DNA of 64,000 bases from Porites lobata. Taxonomy: Eukaryota > Cnidaria > Anthozoa > Scleractinia > Poritidae. The notes beneath the pieces are model-generated. The model saw only the letters and a program-made list of their open reading frames with translations, searched no databases and had not been told where the DNA came from. Each line of letters opens with the position of its first letter. The first letter of the stretch is position 1. Positions 1 through 14,100 of this stretch are shown here, piece after piece. The DNA lies in assembly GCA_942486035.1 (NCBI GenBank), contig CALNXK010000107.1, positions 848,501 through 912,500 of the forward strand, in the 5' to 3' direction. A program made the translations under genes and the position numbers.

Positions 1-410
1 CCAATCGATTTGTCGGGAACTGGGATTTCGCTCATTTGAAAGCCGGCTTCGGAATTTTAAAGCAAAATGGGGTTGAGATTCGGGATTTTAAGTATGCACG
101 CAATGCGGGATGCCCAAAATAACCCTCGGGACCCGGGATTTGCCTTCTGTGAAGGCCGGGAATCGGGATTTTAAAGCAAAATGGGGGTGAGATTCGGGAT
201 CGAAAGTATGCACGGAATACGGGATGCCCAAATAACCCTCGGGATCCGGTATTTAGCTTATTTGAAAGCCGGCTTCAGAATTTTAAGGCAAAGTGGAGGT
301 GAGATTCGGGATTGAAAGTAGGCACGCAATGCGGGATCTCGAACATAATCACCGGGATAACGGGATTGAGCGAAAATTTAGGTCGGGATAACGGTATTAA
401 AGAACCCCAT
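1..410. repeat. Tandem repeat, about 113-bp unit, three visible copies
   Basis: The segment GAGATTCGGGAT recurs at 75, 189 and 301, giving spacings of 114 and 112 bp. Each copy also carries a GCAAARTGG-type block just upstream and a GCGGGAT/CGGGAT block downstream, so the whole unit repeats, not just the anchor. Copies differ by scattered substitutions. The array starts at or before the left edge, so its full length is unknown. No coding sense was found. Confidence 0.8.
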
Positions 411-1050
411 TGGTGACCCTGCCTCATGGAACTAAGGCTTGCGTTCTGCTTATCTTTCAGGATGCGACACGCCAATGAAAAGCGTCTTCGTGCAAAGAAG
501 TTCATGTCCGACAAGAAAAGAGACAGAAAGCAGCAATGAGAGCATCTGTTAACCAAGGCTCAAGGTGAATGTCACAGGGCAAAGAAAACAGCGACAAACC
601 CATTTTCAAGATACTGGACTGCAAGGCATTGGTATTCCTGTGTAAGAAGACTTGGTGGGGATGCGCTGAACGACAGCCTTTTCAGATGAGGGCGGAAAAA
701 ATTCACTAACAACTGTTTAAAAAGCACCTGCGTACCCTCTGCTTTTCTTTTATCGAATAACAAAAAACCTTAACCTGGAAGACATGCGGGCTATGCTAGT
801 TGACTCCATTACATGCAGCTTCTCAGTGAAGAACATGAAAAAACTGGGATTGCCGGGCATAAAAAAGGAATTTTCAAATACAATGGTACCATAGAAGCAA
901 TTCTTCGATTTTCGGTCATCGCTTACAATGTGTTTTCCCTCTGGAAAAAAATATCTTGTACTGTTTTACTGGCTGCAAATACAGTGAGCACTTTGATTTG
1001 ATTTTCAGTTGTTTATTGTGGACCGTTCGTATCATCTATTTGAATTTACT

Positions 1051-1077
1051 GTTGTTGTTGTTGTTGTTGTTGTTGTT
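1051..1077. repeat. (GTT)9 microsatellite
   Basis: An uninterrupted run of nine GTT triplets. It encodes poly-Leu or poly-Gln in spurious open frames on the two strands, which should not be read as genes. Confidence 0.9.
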
Positions 1078-1186
1078 TTATTTGAGAGAAACTCTTTTGT
1101 TTCAAGGGAGTTTTGGGTTTCAAGCGTCGACAAATTTTAACTTTTATTCTTTCTAAACTTGAGTGCGGTCCCCAAGAAATCATCTC

Positions 1187-1300
1187 CAGGGAAATTCGCC
1201 TACATTTGACATTTTTAGCGAATTGGAATAAACGCGACAAAGTTTGAAAACCCACGAAGTCAGTTTAAAAGTGACGTTTTCTCTGCCGTCGCCGATGCTT
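1187..1300. repeat. Dispersed repeat, copy 1 (pair with 9287-9400)
   Basis: This stretch aligns by eye with 9287-9400. Shared blocks in order are CTCCAG, ACATTTGAC, GGAATAAA, AAAGTTT, AGTGACGTT and GCCGTC. Both copies are on the same strand. The copies are diverged and I could not define their ends or assign a family. Confidence 0.6.
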
Positions 1301-1664
1301 TTACCTCAGTGCAGTAAGGGGACATCTGAAGAAAAACCCCGTGATCCTGAAAGCTCTGTTCGCCCCCTGACGTGACGTGGTTAAATGGATTGACAGGAGA
1401 AATATATCAATCTAAATTCTTCAAACGCGGCTTTCGTTCTTTCCCCACATTGGCACATTCTCAGGCTCCAACCTCAATTCCAAAATATTTCCTTTGTCAG
1501 CTTTAGGGTGACATAATATGACGTAGTTGAGGGGAGAAAAGACCAGTGGAACGAGGGCACAGTCTCTCTTTGTGGCCGTGCTTTAGCCCTAGCAACCGTT
1601 GAGCGGCATTTTACGGTTACGTGTTTGGATGACCTATCCGAGACCAGGCAAGCTATGAACAATT

Positions 1665-1718
1665 AATCCCTGGGGGAGTACTTAAGGAATTTTTGGGTGG
1701 GGATGTGCCGCTGGGACC

Positions 1719-1749
<31 letters not shown>

Positions 1750-1900
1750 CAACTGACTTTTGCTACCCTATACTAGACTCCCCAATGGGACCCTGGAACC
1801 CTTTAGCCTATACCCAGAGCTTTAGTTTTGAAAATTATACTGACTTTTAGCTAACCCTGGACTTCATTACTACAGAACTCCCTTTTCTTGAATGAAAAAA
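1665..1900. repeat. Dispersed G-rich repeat with internal 74-bp duplication
   Basis: Two copies of a block beginning GGGACCCTGGAACCC, followed by TAGCCTATACC, lie 74 bp apart (1711 and 1785). Just upstream is GGGGATGTGCCGCTGG, which recurs in nearly the same form in the repeat at 32322-32705 (GGGGATGTGCTGCTGG), so these look like diverged members of one family. Family unassigned. Confidence 0.55.
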
Positions 1901-2144
1901 ATATGATTCCGGGCCCGTGGTTTCAGAAACCAATTCATATGAAAACTGGGCAAATTGCGTGAGATGGATGAGTACCAAAACTCTCTTCTTTTGTTGCTGG
2001 AGTTCATACTTGACTACCCTGTGTACAGCCGCCCCGAAATACCTAAGAAATACCTAGCATGAAAAAAAGCCGTGCTCACTAAATAACCTCAGGAACCCAG
2101 GGTACACTGGGACGAGCTTCTGGAAACAATTTTGCACGTGGGTA

Positions 2145-2156
2145 CTGCGCATGTGC
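2145..2156 (+). promoter_or_regulatory. NRF1-like site upstream of POLR3E start
   Basis: TGCGCATGTGCA differs at one position from the palindromic NRF1 consensus (TGCGCATGCGCA). It lies 22-33 bp before the POLR3E ATG, a plausible position for a TATA-less housekeeping promoter. This is a motif match only; the transcription start is unknown. Confidence 0.35.
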
Positions 2157-2177
2157 ATTGCACGATGATGAGAAAAC

Positions 2178-5100
2178 ATGGCGGACGAAGAAGATGACGA
2201 CCCCGTTGTTGCGGAGGTTTGTTTATCTCACGATTGTGAAGATCTTTGCACAGTTTAAAGAGACAGTACTGTTCATAAAGCATATATCTTGCTCTCCTTC
2301 ACAGGTGGACGTTTATTTGGCCCAGACTTTGGCCAACAATCTCTTCTTATTTCAGGTAAGGTCAGCTGAATTCTTTCCAAAACTTACAACATGCGGAAAT
2401 TAAACTAGCAGCTTTGAGCATGTTATTTTATTTTTCCCGTTTTAGAGGCTAGTAATGTACTTTTACAGCTAAATGTTAATTATATTAGCATAGTTAGGAT
2501 GCTTCGCTTACTCCTTAAGCTTAAAGCCTGAAATATAACAATTTGCACAAGATTGCACGTCGATCCTACGTTGCCGGCTTTTTGTTTTAAGAGGCTTTGG
2601 TCTTCTTAGCCTTCAATAGACATCTTGGACAGCAATAAAGAAATACAGTGTTAGTTTATTTGTCTCATTTTGTGCATGTGCTGCACAGCTACAGGTGACA
2701 TTAAAAGTATGTAACTATTTTAATAATCATATAAGCTGAAAGGAGCAAGTGCCAAATGCTAATCTTTTTAAAATAACGGAACCTCATTAAGGGGGGTAAC
2801 TGGTCAAGTGCAAAGAAAGTAGTGTCCGATAGCTTGGGGCTAGTGGATTTTGCTATCGGGCTAGCGAATTCTGTTTTTAACTTGCCCAATGGGCAAGTGA
2901 TGTTTTTTGAGGAATTCAAATAACAGAAGAACTGTGAAATCAATCCTGCTCGTCAAATCTTTTGGGGCTGGTTGAAATGACCTCTTGGCTAGTAAATGCT
3001 AGCTTCAGCTTGCCCAAGTGGTAAGCTATAAAAGTTATTTTCTTTGCACACTGAATATGCCTCATTCTTTAAGCCATAAACCATAACAAGCATGCTTCAA
3101 AATAATATAATATTTCTCGTTCTAGAATAGGGGGCGAAGTGCCTGGGGCGAAATGATGTGGGGGTTAGGGTTAGATGACCAGACCAGTAACCATCCAGGG
3201 GGGATATGGACCATGGTAACTGTGTTGGGCTAAACTGTAACCTTGAAAGAGCTGAATACACCAGAGTAAATGTTCATGCCTTATCAGTCAAACAGTCTGG
3301 TGAAGGATTGGCACCCAGCTAGCAGGGCCTTTCTTTTGCTTGCTTGATTTTGACTTACCTCAGGAAGACTCTGCATAGTTCAACTAAGGCCTGATTCAGA
3401 CGCCGTACTTTTCATGTGCCGAATCTAATTGAATAAGTTTGACTTTGGAGCGACACTGGCGCGACATCTGATTCAGATGGCACACTGTGTGTTGAGCCTA
3501 TGTTAAGTTCGACAAAAGTCCTACAGACTCTATCGAACTTAATGCTTTTGCCACGCCATACTAAAACTGTGGTACCAAGTTGATTTAGATGCCACTCTTT
3601 TACCATACTTAATTCATCAGTTAGGTTCAGCACATGAGTGGAACGGCGTCTGAACCAGGCCTAAGGTCCTTCAAACCCAGGCCCATTAGCCATGTGCTTG
3701 GTATGAAGGGCTCAGGTATGATCATCGGCTTATCAGTAAACAGATGCTCGCAATGAAAAACACTAGTTTGATAAGAGAAAACTAGACTGATTAGTCCAGA
3801 AGTTTTAGCTGTGGTGACTTGAAAGTATTGACCTAAAACCGACATTGCCTCCTTTTCTCATTCTTGATCAAAAAGAAGACAGAAGCCAAGGAGGCCTTGC
3901 TTGAGGGGTGGCGGATTGAGTTAAACTTGCCAAGCTCGTGACCAATGGCCCAGTTAGTGTATTATTTACATCTGAAAATCTTGCAGTTCCCTTAGGAGTG
4001 GTCTGTAAAACCATTATGGTCAGCACTTTATCCTTTTAGTCACACTATCTGCACACAAATGCTTCAGACTGATCTCCATCCACTTCCTGAAAAAAAAAAT
4101 GGTAGAGAGAATTTGTTACCAAGAGTAGCCACTGGGCTCATAAGTAACGGGCTCCCTTGATTTTTATTTTTAGTGAATTATCAGTACATTAGAACAATTC
4201 ATATCAATGGCAGAGCTTCTTGACATTGACCTAAAAATATTCCATAGCATTTACACAAAGACCACATCTTACCATGCAAGTGTATATAGTTGGTTTTGGT
4301 CCAGACTTGCAGCTATCTTTTTGTGACCTAGATATCCAGGCAGTTAATAAAATAAGTCTTATAAAACAATAAGTCTTAATGAACCTAAAATTGCTTTATT
4401 TTTTCTACTTTAGTATCCTGTTCGCCCAGCAACGATGACTTATGATAATGTTCCACATATTGGTGCCCGAATCAAACCTGAACAGCAAAAGGTATTATAC
4501 CTTGATTTAGTTCTGTCAAAATGTGTTGGTGATAGCTACAAAAAGCAGCAAAATTGTTGAGACACTGTCTTCATGTGGTAAAACTTTGGAGAACAAAACA
4601 ATCCACACTCCTCCCCCTCCCATCCATTCAAAAAAGAGGTGTTTGTTGTTTCTTATAGGTTCATTGTAGCTATGTGTACAACATTGCATGGAGGGAGTTG
4701 GGAAGGGAAAGCTTCATTTTTTCCTTTTGAAGCCAGCAAACCTCTGAAATGCCCTTTAGAGCAAAGTGTCTCAACTAATTTGTTCCTGATTGTAGTGTGG
4801 AATTTTACTTTTTTCCCACAATAGTCAATTGAACATTTTCCACAATCAATTATCACATTGTTTAAGAATTTGGATTGATGATTGATTAAAATCGATGATC
4901 GGAACAGTGATTTTGTTACCTCTGCGTCTTGCGTCCCTGACACAAAAAAATCCCCAAAGATGCAAAATATTAATTCATGGCATGCATCCCGAAGGATGCA
5001 AAGATTGATAGATCAATCTGAACATGTGTATTTGTAGAGATATCTGGCCCGTTAACATGATTTCTGTAGCAGTTATTATGGCTGTTGTTTAACAGTGCAT

Positions 5101-8100
5101 ATTTCTTTTAGCCTTTGTTGTGCTTTAAAATAGAAGGACTATATTTTATTTCAGTATACTGTAATACAGAGTTTTGGAGTCTGTCGTCAGATTTTAACTA
5201 TCTGGTTACATAAAGGCCCAAGCATTTTCAATTTCAGACTCGTTTTTTCTTACTGGGACTCATTGGTTCAGGACTGGGACTCATGATTTTTCACAAGATG
5301 AGTTGCAGGACTTACATGTACCATAACTATTAAATAATAAATCACTGTCGGAACATCACAACCATTAATTTCATGTGAAGCAGAAGAATCACTAAGCATG
5401 GTTTTGTGTAACTTTCTTGGTTAAACCAAATCAAGCAGTATACTTTCCAAAAGAGCAGCTAATTATCACAATTTAGAAAAAGGCAGGATGATGTAGAGAC
5501 TTTACAATAAAGCTCAATGATACAGTGTATTTGGCCATTTTTTTAATGAAGGACTATCACTTGAAATATTAATTTTTTTGTGGTCTTATCAGTTTGGTTA
5601 ATAATATTGATTTGACTTACAAAGATGCAGGCAATTATCACAACAAGGGCAGGATGATATAGAGACCTTTTAAAGCTTAATGATATTTGGTCATTTTTTC
5701 AATGAAGGACTACCACATCACATGAAATGTTTTAAACTTTTTGTGGTCATATCAGCTTGGTCAATAATTTTTGATGTATTATCACTTTTGTAGGTTGAAG
5801 TTGAACTTGCAATAAATACAAGTGGTGCCAACTATTACGGACCAAGAGGAGAACAAATTGCTCATGATGTTGATGGCCTTAGCTCATCGTCCAATTCTGA
5901 AGAGAAAAATTCCTTTTTTACAAGGTACTGTGCAGAACTTCATTGGCTTAGCTACATGTAAATGCTTGCAACTCCGGTTTCCTTTGTCCTTTGCCTGTGC
6001 TATAAAACAAAGGATGCCATCTCTCAAATGGGAACAGGGGCTTGACCTGCCAGTAGATAACAATTTTCTGCTGAGATTGTATGACCACTACAGTTTGTGA
6101 TCCCCACAGTCAGTTGCCAGTGAAGACCTTGTAGAAATTTGGTCGTGAATAATAAGTATTCAGTTTCAATAGCATAATTATCACTCTTAACATGACTAAA
6201 ATTTACATGCATTTGTCAAAAATTTTCAAAAGTTTTGTTTTTTATCATAGTGATAAGATGGACAAGCAGGTTCTTACATCATCTCTGGCCACGGAGGATG
6301 CCAATCGTTATGCTGTTGGTGTTCTAAGACAAGGTAGGATTACAGTAACTGTTGTTCTATGTGAAAAATAAATAAGTGCAACTTACAGTAGACTGGGTCA
6401 CTAATTTTCTGTTAAACACTTCTGGTTAGCTAAGTATATTTAATTACTAAATTAATGATTATTTATTGTCATTTATAATTAATTTTTATCAACTTTGTGG
6501 ACAGCTAGAGAAGGAGGCCACATTATATGTAGCCAGCTTCGTTTGGACTTCCACTGAGAATGATTGGCATACATAGAACACAATCTGATCATGCATGTTT
6601 GTACCTTCTATTACTTGTGATCTGATCATGGGTGTTGTGACCATTTATCACATAAAAAGCACAGCGTTGGAGCAAAAGACCCTGGTTCATTGTCACCCGC
6701 GGTCTGTAGCCTTCAGTTATTACTACTGTAGTTATCATTTATTTTGTTTACCATCCAAGTGAACCTCCTTAGCAATAGTTCTCCATGGTAGTGTTTGTTA
6801 ACTTAGCAGGGTGTTCATTAGGCAGATCAGAGAATTCTCCATTTACTACACAAAATTCTCCAGCTAACGTTCGGTAGCCTATGACTATTTTTTTTAGACA
6901 ATGGAGCCTTTTTCAAGATATTCTCCTCTAACGTTACACATTTCACCTGCTACTAGAATTCTTAATGAAAACCCTGCTTAGTCATGTTTTCGTTTTTAGG
7001 AGAGCTTCATCTAACACCCATATGTGGTGCACTTCAACTCAGACCCAGTTTTGAGTATCTCAACAAAGGCGAGTCAAATGTACGCCAGAACACCAGTGTT
7101 ACAGAAGAAGGTATGCGTTACAAGATTGGATGTTTCACGATGTTTTCATGATGACAGTTACCATGTAGAAACTGGAATCACTTTATGACCATTTTAAAAC
7201 CAAGTCTGTAAGTAATTAAAAAACTAAAGGCCAGGTGCAAAATACTGTATACTAGTTTTTTGAACAAGGAAAGTTCATTAATCTCTAGCCATTGCATGTC
7301 TTTATTATTAGTTTGTTAGTCTCTAGTCTAAAGAATGTAGTGGAAAATTGGGTTAATAACCCCATTGGGATTTCCTCTGGCTACTATTAGGATGACCTCC
7401 CGCTTCCTTCATGCATGTAAAAAGAAGGAAAATAAAACCAAAGAGAACATCTTAATCCATCTGCTAATTGTATATACCCAGCAACTTGAAATCTTGGTGT
7501 TAGCCCTGTTTATAGTTGGTGATTGTATTGGAAAATAACAGACTTTTAAGTACTATCTTGAGTAATTCTTTGTTGTTTTTGTCTGTAAATTATCAACAGG
7601 TGATTCACAGGACGAGGAAGATGAAGCGAAACCTTTAACAGTATGTTTAGTTAACTACTCTTCAATGCTGTAGTTTTGATTTTCTTGTTTTCAAATAACA
7701 GCTGAGTGAATAACCAGACTAAGGTTAGACCAATTTTCAATTCCTTTCCAATTTCTCTGCAGACAGTCGTGAAGGTTGATTATTTATGGTGCAAATTTGA
7801 ACTCAGCACAGAATCTTAGAAAAAAAAAAACAAATTTGTTAAGATTAAGACTAAGAGCTTTTCTCTTTAGGTCAAATTTGCCCGCCCTGAAACAGATCGG
7901 GCAAAAGCGCAACGTTTGTCATCTTTCAAATACCTGGAAAAGAAAAAAGCAGAGGAGCCGTGGAAAAAAGTTCAATTTTATAATCCACAGGTATGTGCTG
8001 TATTGTACTCCTGGAAAGTTGTAAATGCTCCTCAATAGCGTGCAAAACTCATTGATGAAAACTCATTGATGAAACATAATCATGTATTTTAGTAAGGAAA

Positions 8101-11100
8101 AGTTTTTATTTACCTCAAACATAGCATCATGCATTTTTTCCAGTCCTAAATTTTTAACTCTCTTAGTTTTGAAATAACAACAAGTACTTTTTTGCTGTAA
8201 GCTGAAAGCATTCCTCTTATCATAAATAGTCATTAGCTGAGGGTTTTTTTTTGTTGGTTTTTTTGTCATGTCCAAAAAGCTGAGCAGTTATCTAAACCAA
8301 GAAACTGTAGCTTTTTAATATTTTGTTCTAATTATCTAACTGAGCTATCTATAAGTCAAGAGTATTGATTTAATATCCAATAAACAATTTTTTTGGGTGA
8401 TTTATACAAGTTAGCAAACCAAGAAAGCTTTTTCTGAGCTGTCTATAAGTCATGAGTATTGGGGTTTATTTGTTTTTCATTGGTCCTGGATTAATTTTGT
8501 AATGTATGCCATACTGTCCAGTTTTTTTGTTTGCTGGTACCATGTTTGTCACTGAATGTTCATTGCACTGTGTATTATTTTTGCATTAATGGACCTCACA
8601 ACAACTCTTTTGCTTATCTACTGCTAAAATTTCCTTCTACTGAGAAATAATTTGTTAAAAATTATCTGCTCCAAATCTTTTGAACACGGTGTACTACGTT
8701 GTTACTACAACACACAAATCAATTTCTGCTCATACACCTTATTCTCGCAACCAAGGCAAAGAGGGCTAATTAATACACACGTAAATGTGATAGGAAATTA
8801 GTATTGCTGCCCTTTAGGATTATGGTGTATGTACTGTGGTGAATTTTTTTTTTTATAATTTTTTAAACCTCCAGGATCACGAGGCTGCAAGTGAGCATAA
8901 ATTACTTTTCTGCCAAAGTATGGAGTCTTATTCACCTGAGTTCCAAGTGAATGCAAGGTACACTTACATACATACTTTATTTGTTATGTACGTCAGTAAA
9001 ATGGCAGCAGAAACTCATAAGGGGTCGAAATGTGTAACTCTCGTTCAATGCTCATGAATTTTCATTTCCTTAGTACCATAAATTGGAAATCCTTGCTGTG
9101 GCCTCAAAAAAGCAATAGTTTAACAACAACTTTACATGTGCATCATGCTTTTTTGTTTGTTTCTTTGCTGTCACTGCATGACTACGACATGAAAATGTTT
9201 AATTTCACATTTTGCAGAGGGCAAAAACATAAGACAATGACTGTTTTTCTTTTCCTGAACTTCGATACAGTCGTTTAGAATTCAACTCCAGAAAAATTTG
9301 CTAACATTTGACGATTTGAACGAGGTGGAATAAATGTGGTAAAGTTTAAAGCAGTGCTAATGTACTTTTGAAGTGACGTTATCGTAGCCGTCACTGTCGT
9401 TGTTGCTTATATCTCTCAATTTTTTGAGTGGGTGCTGGAACTTGAAGTGAGATTACATCACATCATTTATGAAGTTTGATTGGTCAGTTATCTTTTCTTC
9501 TTGTTCCAACTATGGTACAGCTGTACTGTGTACATGCAAAAATGAATGTTCATGAGCATCGGACAAAGCAAACATATGAGAGTTACACACTTCAACCGCT
9601 AATGAGTTTCTGACAGCAGCTAATAGCTGATGTGGACTCACCAATGAAAGTATAGTTGCAAAAATGAATAAATGAAATACAGTCGACTCCTGATAACTCA
9701 AATCTTCAAGGGAAATAAAAAAAAAAGTTCGAGTTATCGGGAGTTCGAATTGTCGGGAGCTCAAAGCAAATAGCCGCAAGTAAGGGAAAAACCAGTTTTT
9801 ACTGTACAGTGAACATTTTAATCACTTTTGACTGTAGAAAATTAATGTTAAGTGAAAATTGAAAGAAACTTCTAGATTGTGAATCAGAATGTAACGTTAA
9901 AAACGTAGCGTAAAATATAGAGCATGAGTTTACTGTTTGAGTAGTAAAGCTGTTTCATGTTAGATTTGTGATAAACAACATCTGCCTCCATTAGTAAACT
10001 AATAGTATGTGCCTACAGCACGTCAATGGGAAATTCAAAATCAATGTTTCTGACGACAGCACAGTTTTTTTTCCCAACTTTTTAAGCGATCAAAACATGG
10101 TTCAAGTTTTTGAGTGTAAAATTATTTGGAAATGATCTGAGGGGAGACAAAAATTTCTTCGAGTTAGCAGGAGGTTCGAGTTATTGAGGGTTAGAGTTAC
10201 CAAGGGTAAAATTACAGTAAATAGGTGAAGGAGATCCAGGGGAAATTGATTTTGGTTCGAGGTTAGCGCAAGGTTTGAGTTAGCGAGGGTTTTTGTTATC
10301 AGGAGTCAACTGTATGTACAAAACAATAATAGTATAAAAGAAATAAAAGCATGATATGAAGTGGCCAGCTATACTGAATTCCTCTGAAAAACCTGGTAAG
10401 CTGTTCAAGGATCTTTGACCTGACAAAGAGTTCTTTATTTTAGGGATTACTTGAAGGTATTGACACCATCTACTAGTCAAGAAGAAAGGTAAATATAAGT
10501 TTTTCTCTTGAATTCTACTTTTAAGTCAGAAGCATTAACAAGGTAGCATGCCATTCTTTGTATTCTAGGATTTGATAATTTTTGGCTTTGTGGGTGACTT
10601 TTGTGGGTGAACTCGGGGTTAAATTTAACCCTGGTTTTTTTTCTTGTGTTCAAAAGCATTTTCCTAATTTGCTTTGTTATTCTTAGACCAAAACCCTGGT
10701 TTTTTGCCACCTCTTGATGGCTCCAGTTTGCATATGTTGATGGTGTGTTTTTATTCATGTTGTGCACAATGCTCAGCTGATTTTGTTTAGGTTATGTACA
10801 AGATGATTGTTTGTACTGTGAAAGATTACATTTTTTTTTGACAATGTTTTAGGCATTCTACATATGTACATCAAGTACCTATGAATAGTTGCCGCTCTCT
10901 ACATCTATTCCTTATAAGTGGGTTGAATATCTTTACTGCAGTCTCGTTGTCTGTTATGATCTTGTTGTCCTTACAATGCCTACATTGACTTTCACACTGA
11001 AATAACTCACCTTTGTGGCTAATTTTTTCTAGTTTTACAACTTTGTTGCTATCATAAATTTTTCCAACAGCTCCGAGCCCCGCTTACCAAGCAATGTTTT

Positions 11101-14100
11101 GTCAATGACACAACTTAAAACTATGGATTTACCTGATCAAGTCAAAGCCCTTCTTATTAACGGTGAGGTTATTTTATTTATTTGAAAGTGTACAGTGTTA
11201 GATCTGCCTTCATGTATTTGAAACACCCTGTACATGGCTAATCAGGATAGTAGTATCTATAGGCAGACTGCACCTTTTTTAATACTCATTTAGATTAAAT
11301 GGAATCTGATAAAGTAATTGACTCTCCCCAGTCAAAGCGCAATAAAGCGGAGGAACTATAGGTTAACTGGGATTGTTGGTGTTACACACATGTAACACCT
11401 CAAAAAACTACAGCTTGTTGGCTTATTGACCAGTCTCTTCTGTCATATCATTTTCTTGGTGGACAAGAAGTGAATATTACTACAATGTTGCCTCTCTCCA
11501 TCAAGCTTATTGTTGTTCAAAAGGAAGGCAATACTACCCACCTGATAAAAATAATAACTATTCAACAGACAACTTTTATCACAACACATCGCATGATTTA
11601 TCTTTGTGGTTGAACAATGAAAATTTATTTTTTTTCAATTCAGCTTAGATAACTCATTTCCAGTGAAGGAAACAAAAAGATTTATTATATTGATTGACTG
11701 ATTGGTGGATGGATTTTACATTCTGTAGCTAAAGTAATCAGCTTCTCTCAGCTCTGTCGATTGCTGTCTCCAGCTCGAACGCTGTCTCAAGCAGCCAAGG
11801 AGGTTGTAGTGCTGAAATGTGTTCAACAGTATGCTGTTCTTGTACAGGGCTGTTGGGTAGTTAAAAGGTAAAATAAAACTTTTAAAATTGAAACTTAAGT
11901 TACTAATTGAAAGGTGTATGGTAAATCTGTTAATCAGCTCTTTGAATATTCAAACTAACTGCATAATTATGGTGACCAGGGTTTGCAAAGTCCTTGAATT
12001 CCATTTTTCCATAAAAGCCCTTAAATTTCTGTGCAAATCCTTGAAAAGTCCTTGAATTTCCTCCAAGTTTGAATGTAGTGGCCTGGAAAGTGTGTTTAAT
12101 ACTTCTCGGTTGTCCAAAACAGAATATAAATCATAGCTCATAGAAGCTAAAGGTGATTTACATAGAGTGTGTTTTGTTTTATGCAAGAATTAACTATCAA
12201 TTTAAGACAAGTGAACTGTAAAATGTTGAGATGTTGGTGGAGCAAACAGTTCAATCCTTTAAAGTCCTATTAGAACAGACGGGGAAATCACGTACATTTT
12301 TGTACAATCTGTTACATTCCTGATAGGTGGTTCTTGAAATCGAATAATAATTATTATTGTTAGGCCCTTGAAAAGTCCTTACAAAATGGTTGCAATTTTT
12401 TGTATGCACCCTGGTGATACCCTCTGTGAGTTAACTTTTATGCCAACATGCAACAATGTAAACAGTGTTGTTAGCAAAGATTCACCTAAACTTCAATGTA
12501 ATCAACCTGTAATTCATTTCCTAACTGAAAGTGGCTTGAAAAAAGACATTTTTATGAGTAGTAACTTATCAGTTTCACTGGCTGAGTGTTTTCTTTTTTT
12601 TTTTTGGGGGCTCTTCCAAGTGCAGCACAACTTGTTAAAACTCTCAGTAATACTTCATGTCAAAACATATAATAATGTATAATATGTATAAAATTATATC
12701 TGAGCTGACGTAATTCTGGATTTCTCCTAAAGCGAGTTATTGTATCCTGAGGGAAGCATTAGTCCTAACAGTGGAATACCTGCAGATATTCTATGCAGAG
12801 GAAGAGATTATATAGTGAGTAACCAACTCTTTGAACCTTCAAACTAACTGCATAATTATGGTGACCAGGGTTCGCTCAGTCTCGGTGTTTAAGGATGTCA
12901 GTTGAGAAGTTAACTACTCGAAGCATGCAGTTTTCAAGCACTCTAGTCTAGAATGGGGTTGCAAAAATAATCTAGCTGGACATGGTCTGCTGTAAGTTAA
13001 ATTTGGTTTTAACAGAAATAATTGAATTTGATTTTAAATAATTATGATACACCATTATAAATTAATCCATTGGCTCTTTCCTTAATCTTGTCTGCTTTTA
13101 TTTTTTTTTACCCTGCCTTAACATGAAGTAAGGTTTCTGCGTACAAAAAAAAAATCCTGAATTCTAAATTCTTTGTAGATGTGGAGATTTAACCAGAGTA
13201 GAGTAGTTGTTCGGCAAGACATAAAGACAGTCACCAAGGTAAGACATGTAAAGATACTATAACCCCATCATACCCATCAGTATTACTTTGAAAGACCAAA
13301 TGATGTACACTGTCTCTGTGTCATCAAAAGAAACTGTGATATAATGGTTCAGTGTTGGTAGCAATACAAAAAAAAATATTCTGTAACACTGCAACTATGT
13401 GACTGTTTATTATTAATGTTTGAATAATTTGTTGCTTGTTTAAGCATTTTACTGGATTGTCTGTAATCTTTATCAACGATAAATCAGTCTTAACATGGTA
13501 GACTAAATGTTAAATCATACCTTTTCCAGCTGAGGGGTTACTCTATAAAAAATGTATTAATTTTTTGTCTTTTATTTTGGTTAGCTACCATCTGAGGACA
13601 TCAAGGAAATGTTAGATCAGGTTTGTAGAAAGGCTTTTGATTGATTTAAAAAAAAACACACACACACATTAGCTATGATGGATGGTATTGAAAATTTTTT
13701 TATTGATTTTTCTATTGTTATTGTTATTGTGATTTAGATGGCTCGAATGAGAATTGCAGTGGGTTGGGAGTTTGTGCTACCTCATGATGTGGAGTTTATA
13801 CAAAAGTAAGTCGTCATTGTGCTATTCATTACTACATACAAATCTGGTTGTTACTGTTGAACTATAAACATTGTCAAGAGTTACTTTCCCAAGTGTTTGT
13901 GCCAGTCATTTTTTGTTTAAACCAATGCTGTCCAGTGGTTTAGGTCCTATTTAACCATGCGCACCCAAAGTGTTTGTACAAATGGGGTCTTGTCTGAGCC
14001 TCAGCCTATATCTTCCGGGGTCCCCCAGGGTAGCGTACTTGGCCCTTTACTATTTTATCAATATATAAATAACTTGCCTCTAGTAGTTCAAGGGTGAAGC

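Larger units (their letters stand above)
411..2177. other. Upstream intergenic region of POLR3E
   Basis: No gene could be supported here; the open frames are short and lack recognisable motifs. It holds a (GTT)9 microsatellite (1051-1077), one copy of a dispersed repeat shared with a POLR3E intron (1187-1300), and a degenerate G-rich repeat with an internal duplication (about 1665-1900). The last 100 bp before the POLR3E start codon presumably hold its promoter and 5' UTR; no TATA box is obvious. Confidence 0.6.

Noticed and set aside
7764..7800. Alternative acceptor and exon start for POLR3E exon 8 (ACAGTCGTGAAG)
   Set aside because: The frame soon leaves the conserved sequence; the acceptor at 7870 gives the conserved TVKFARPE reading.
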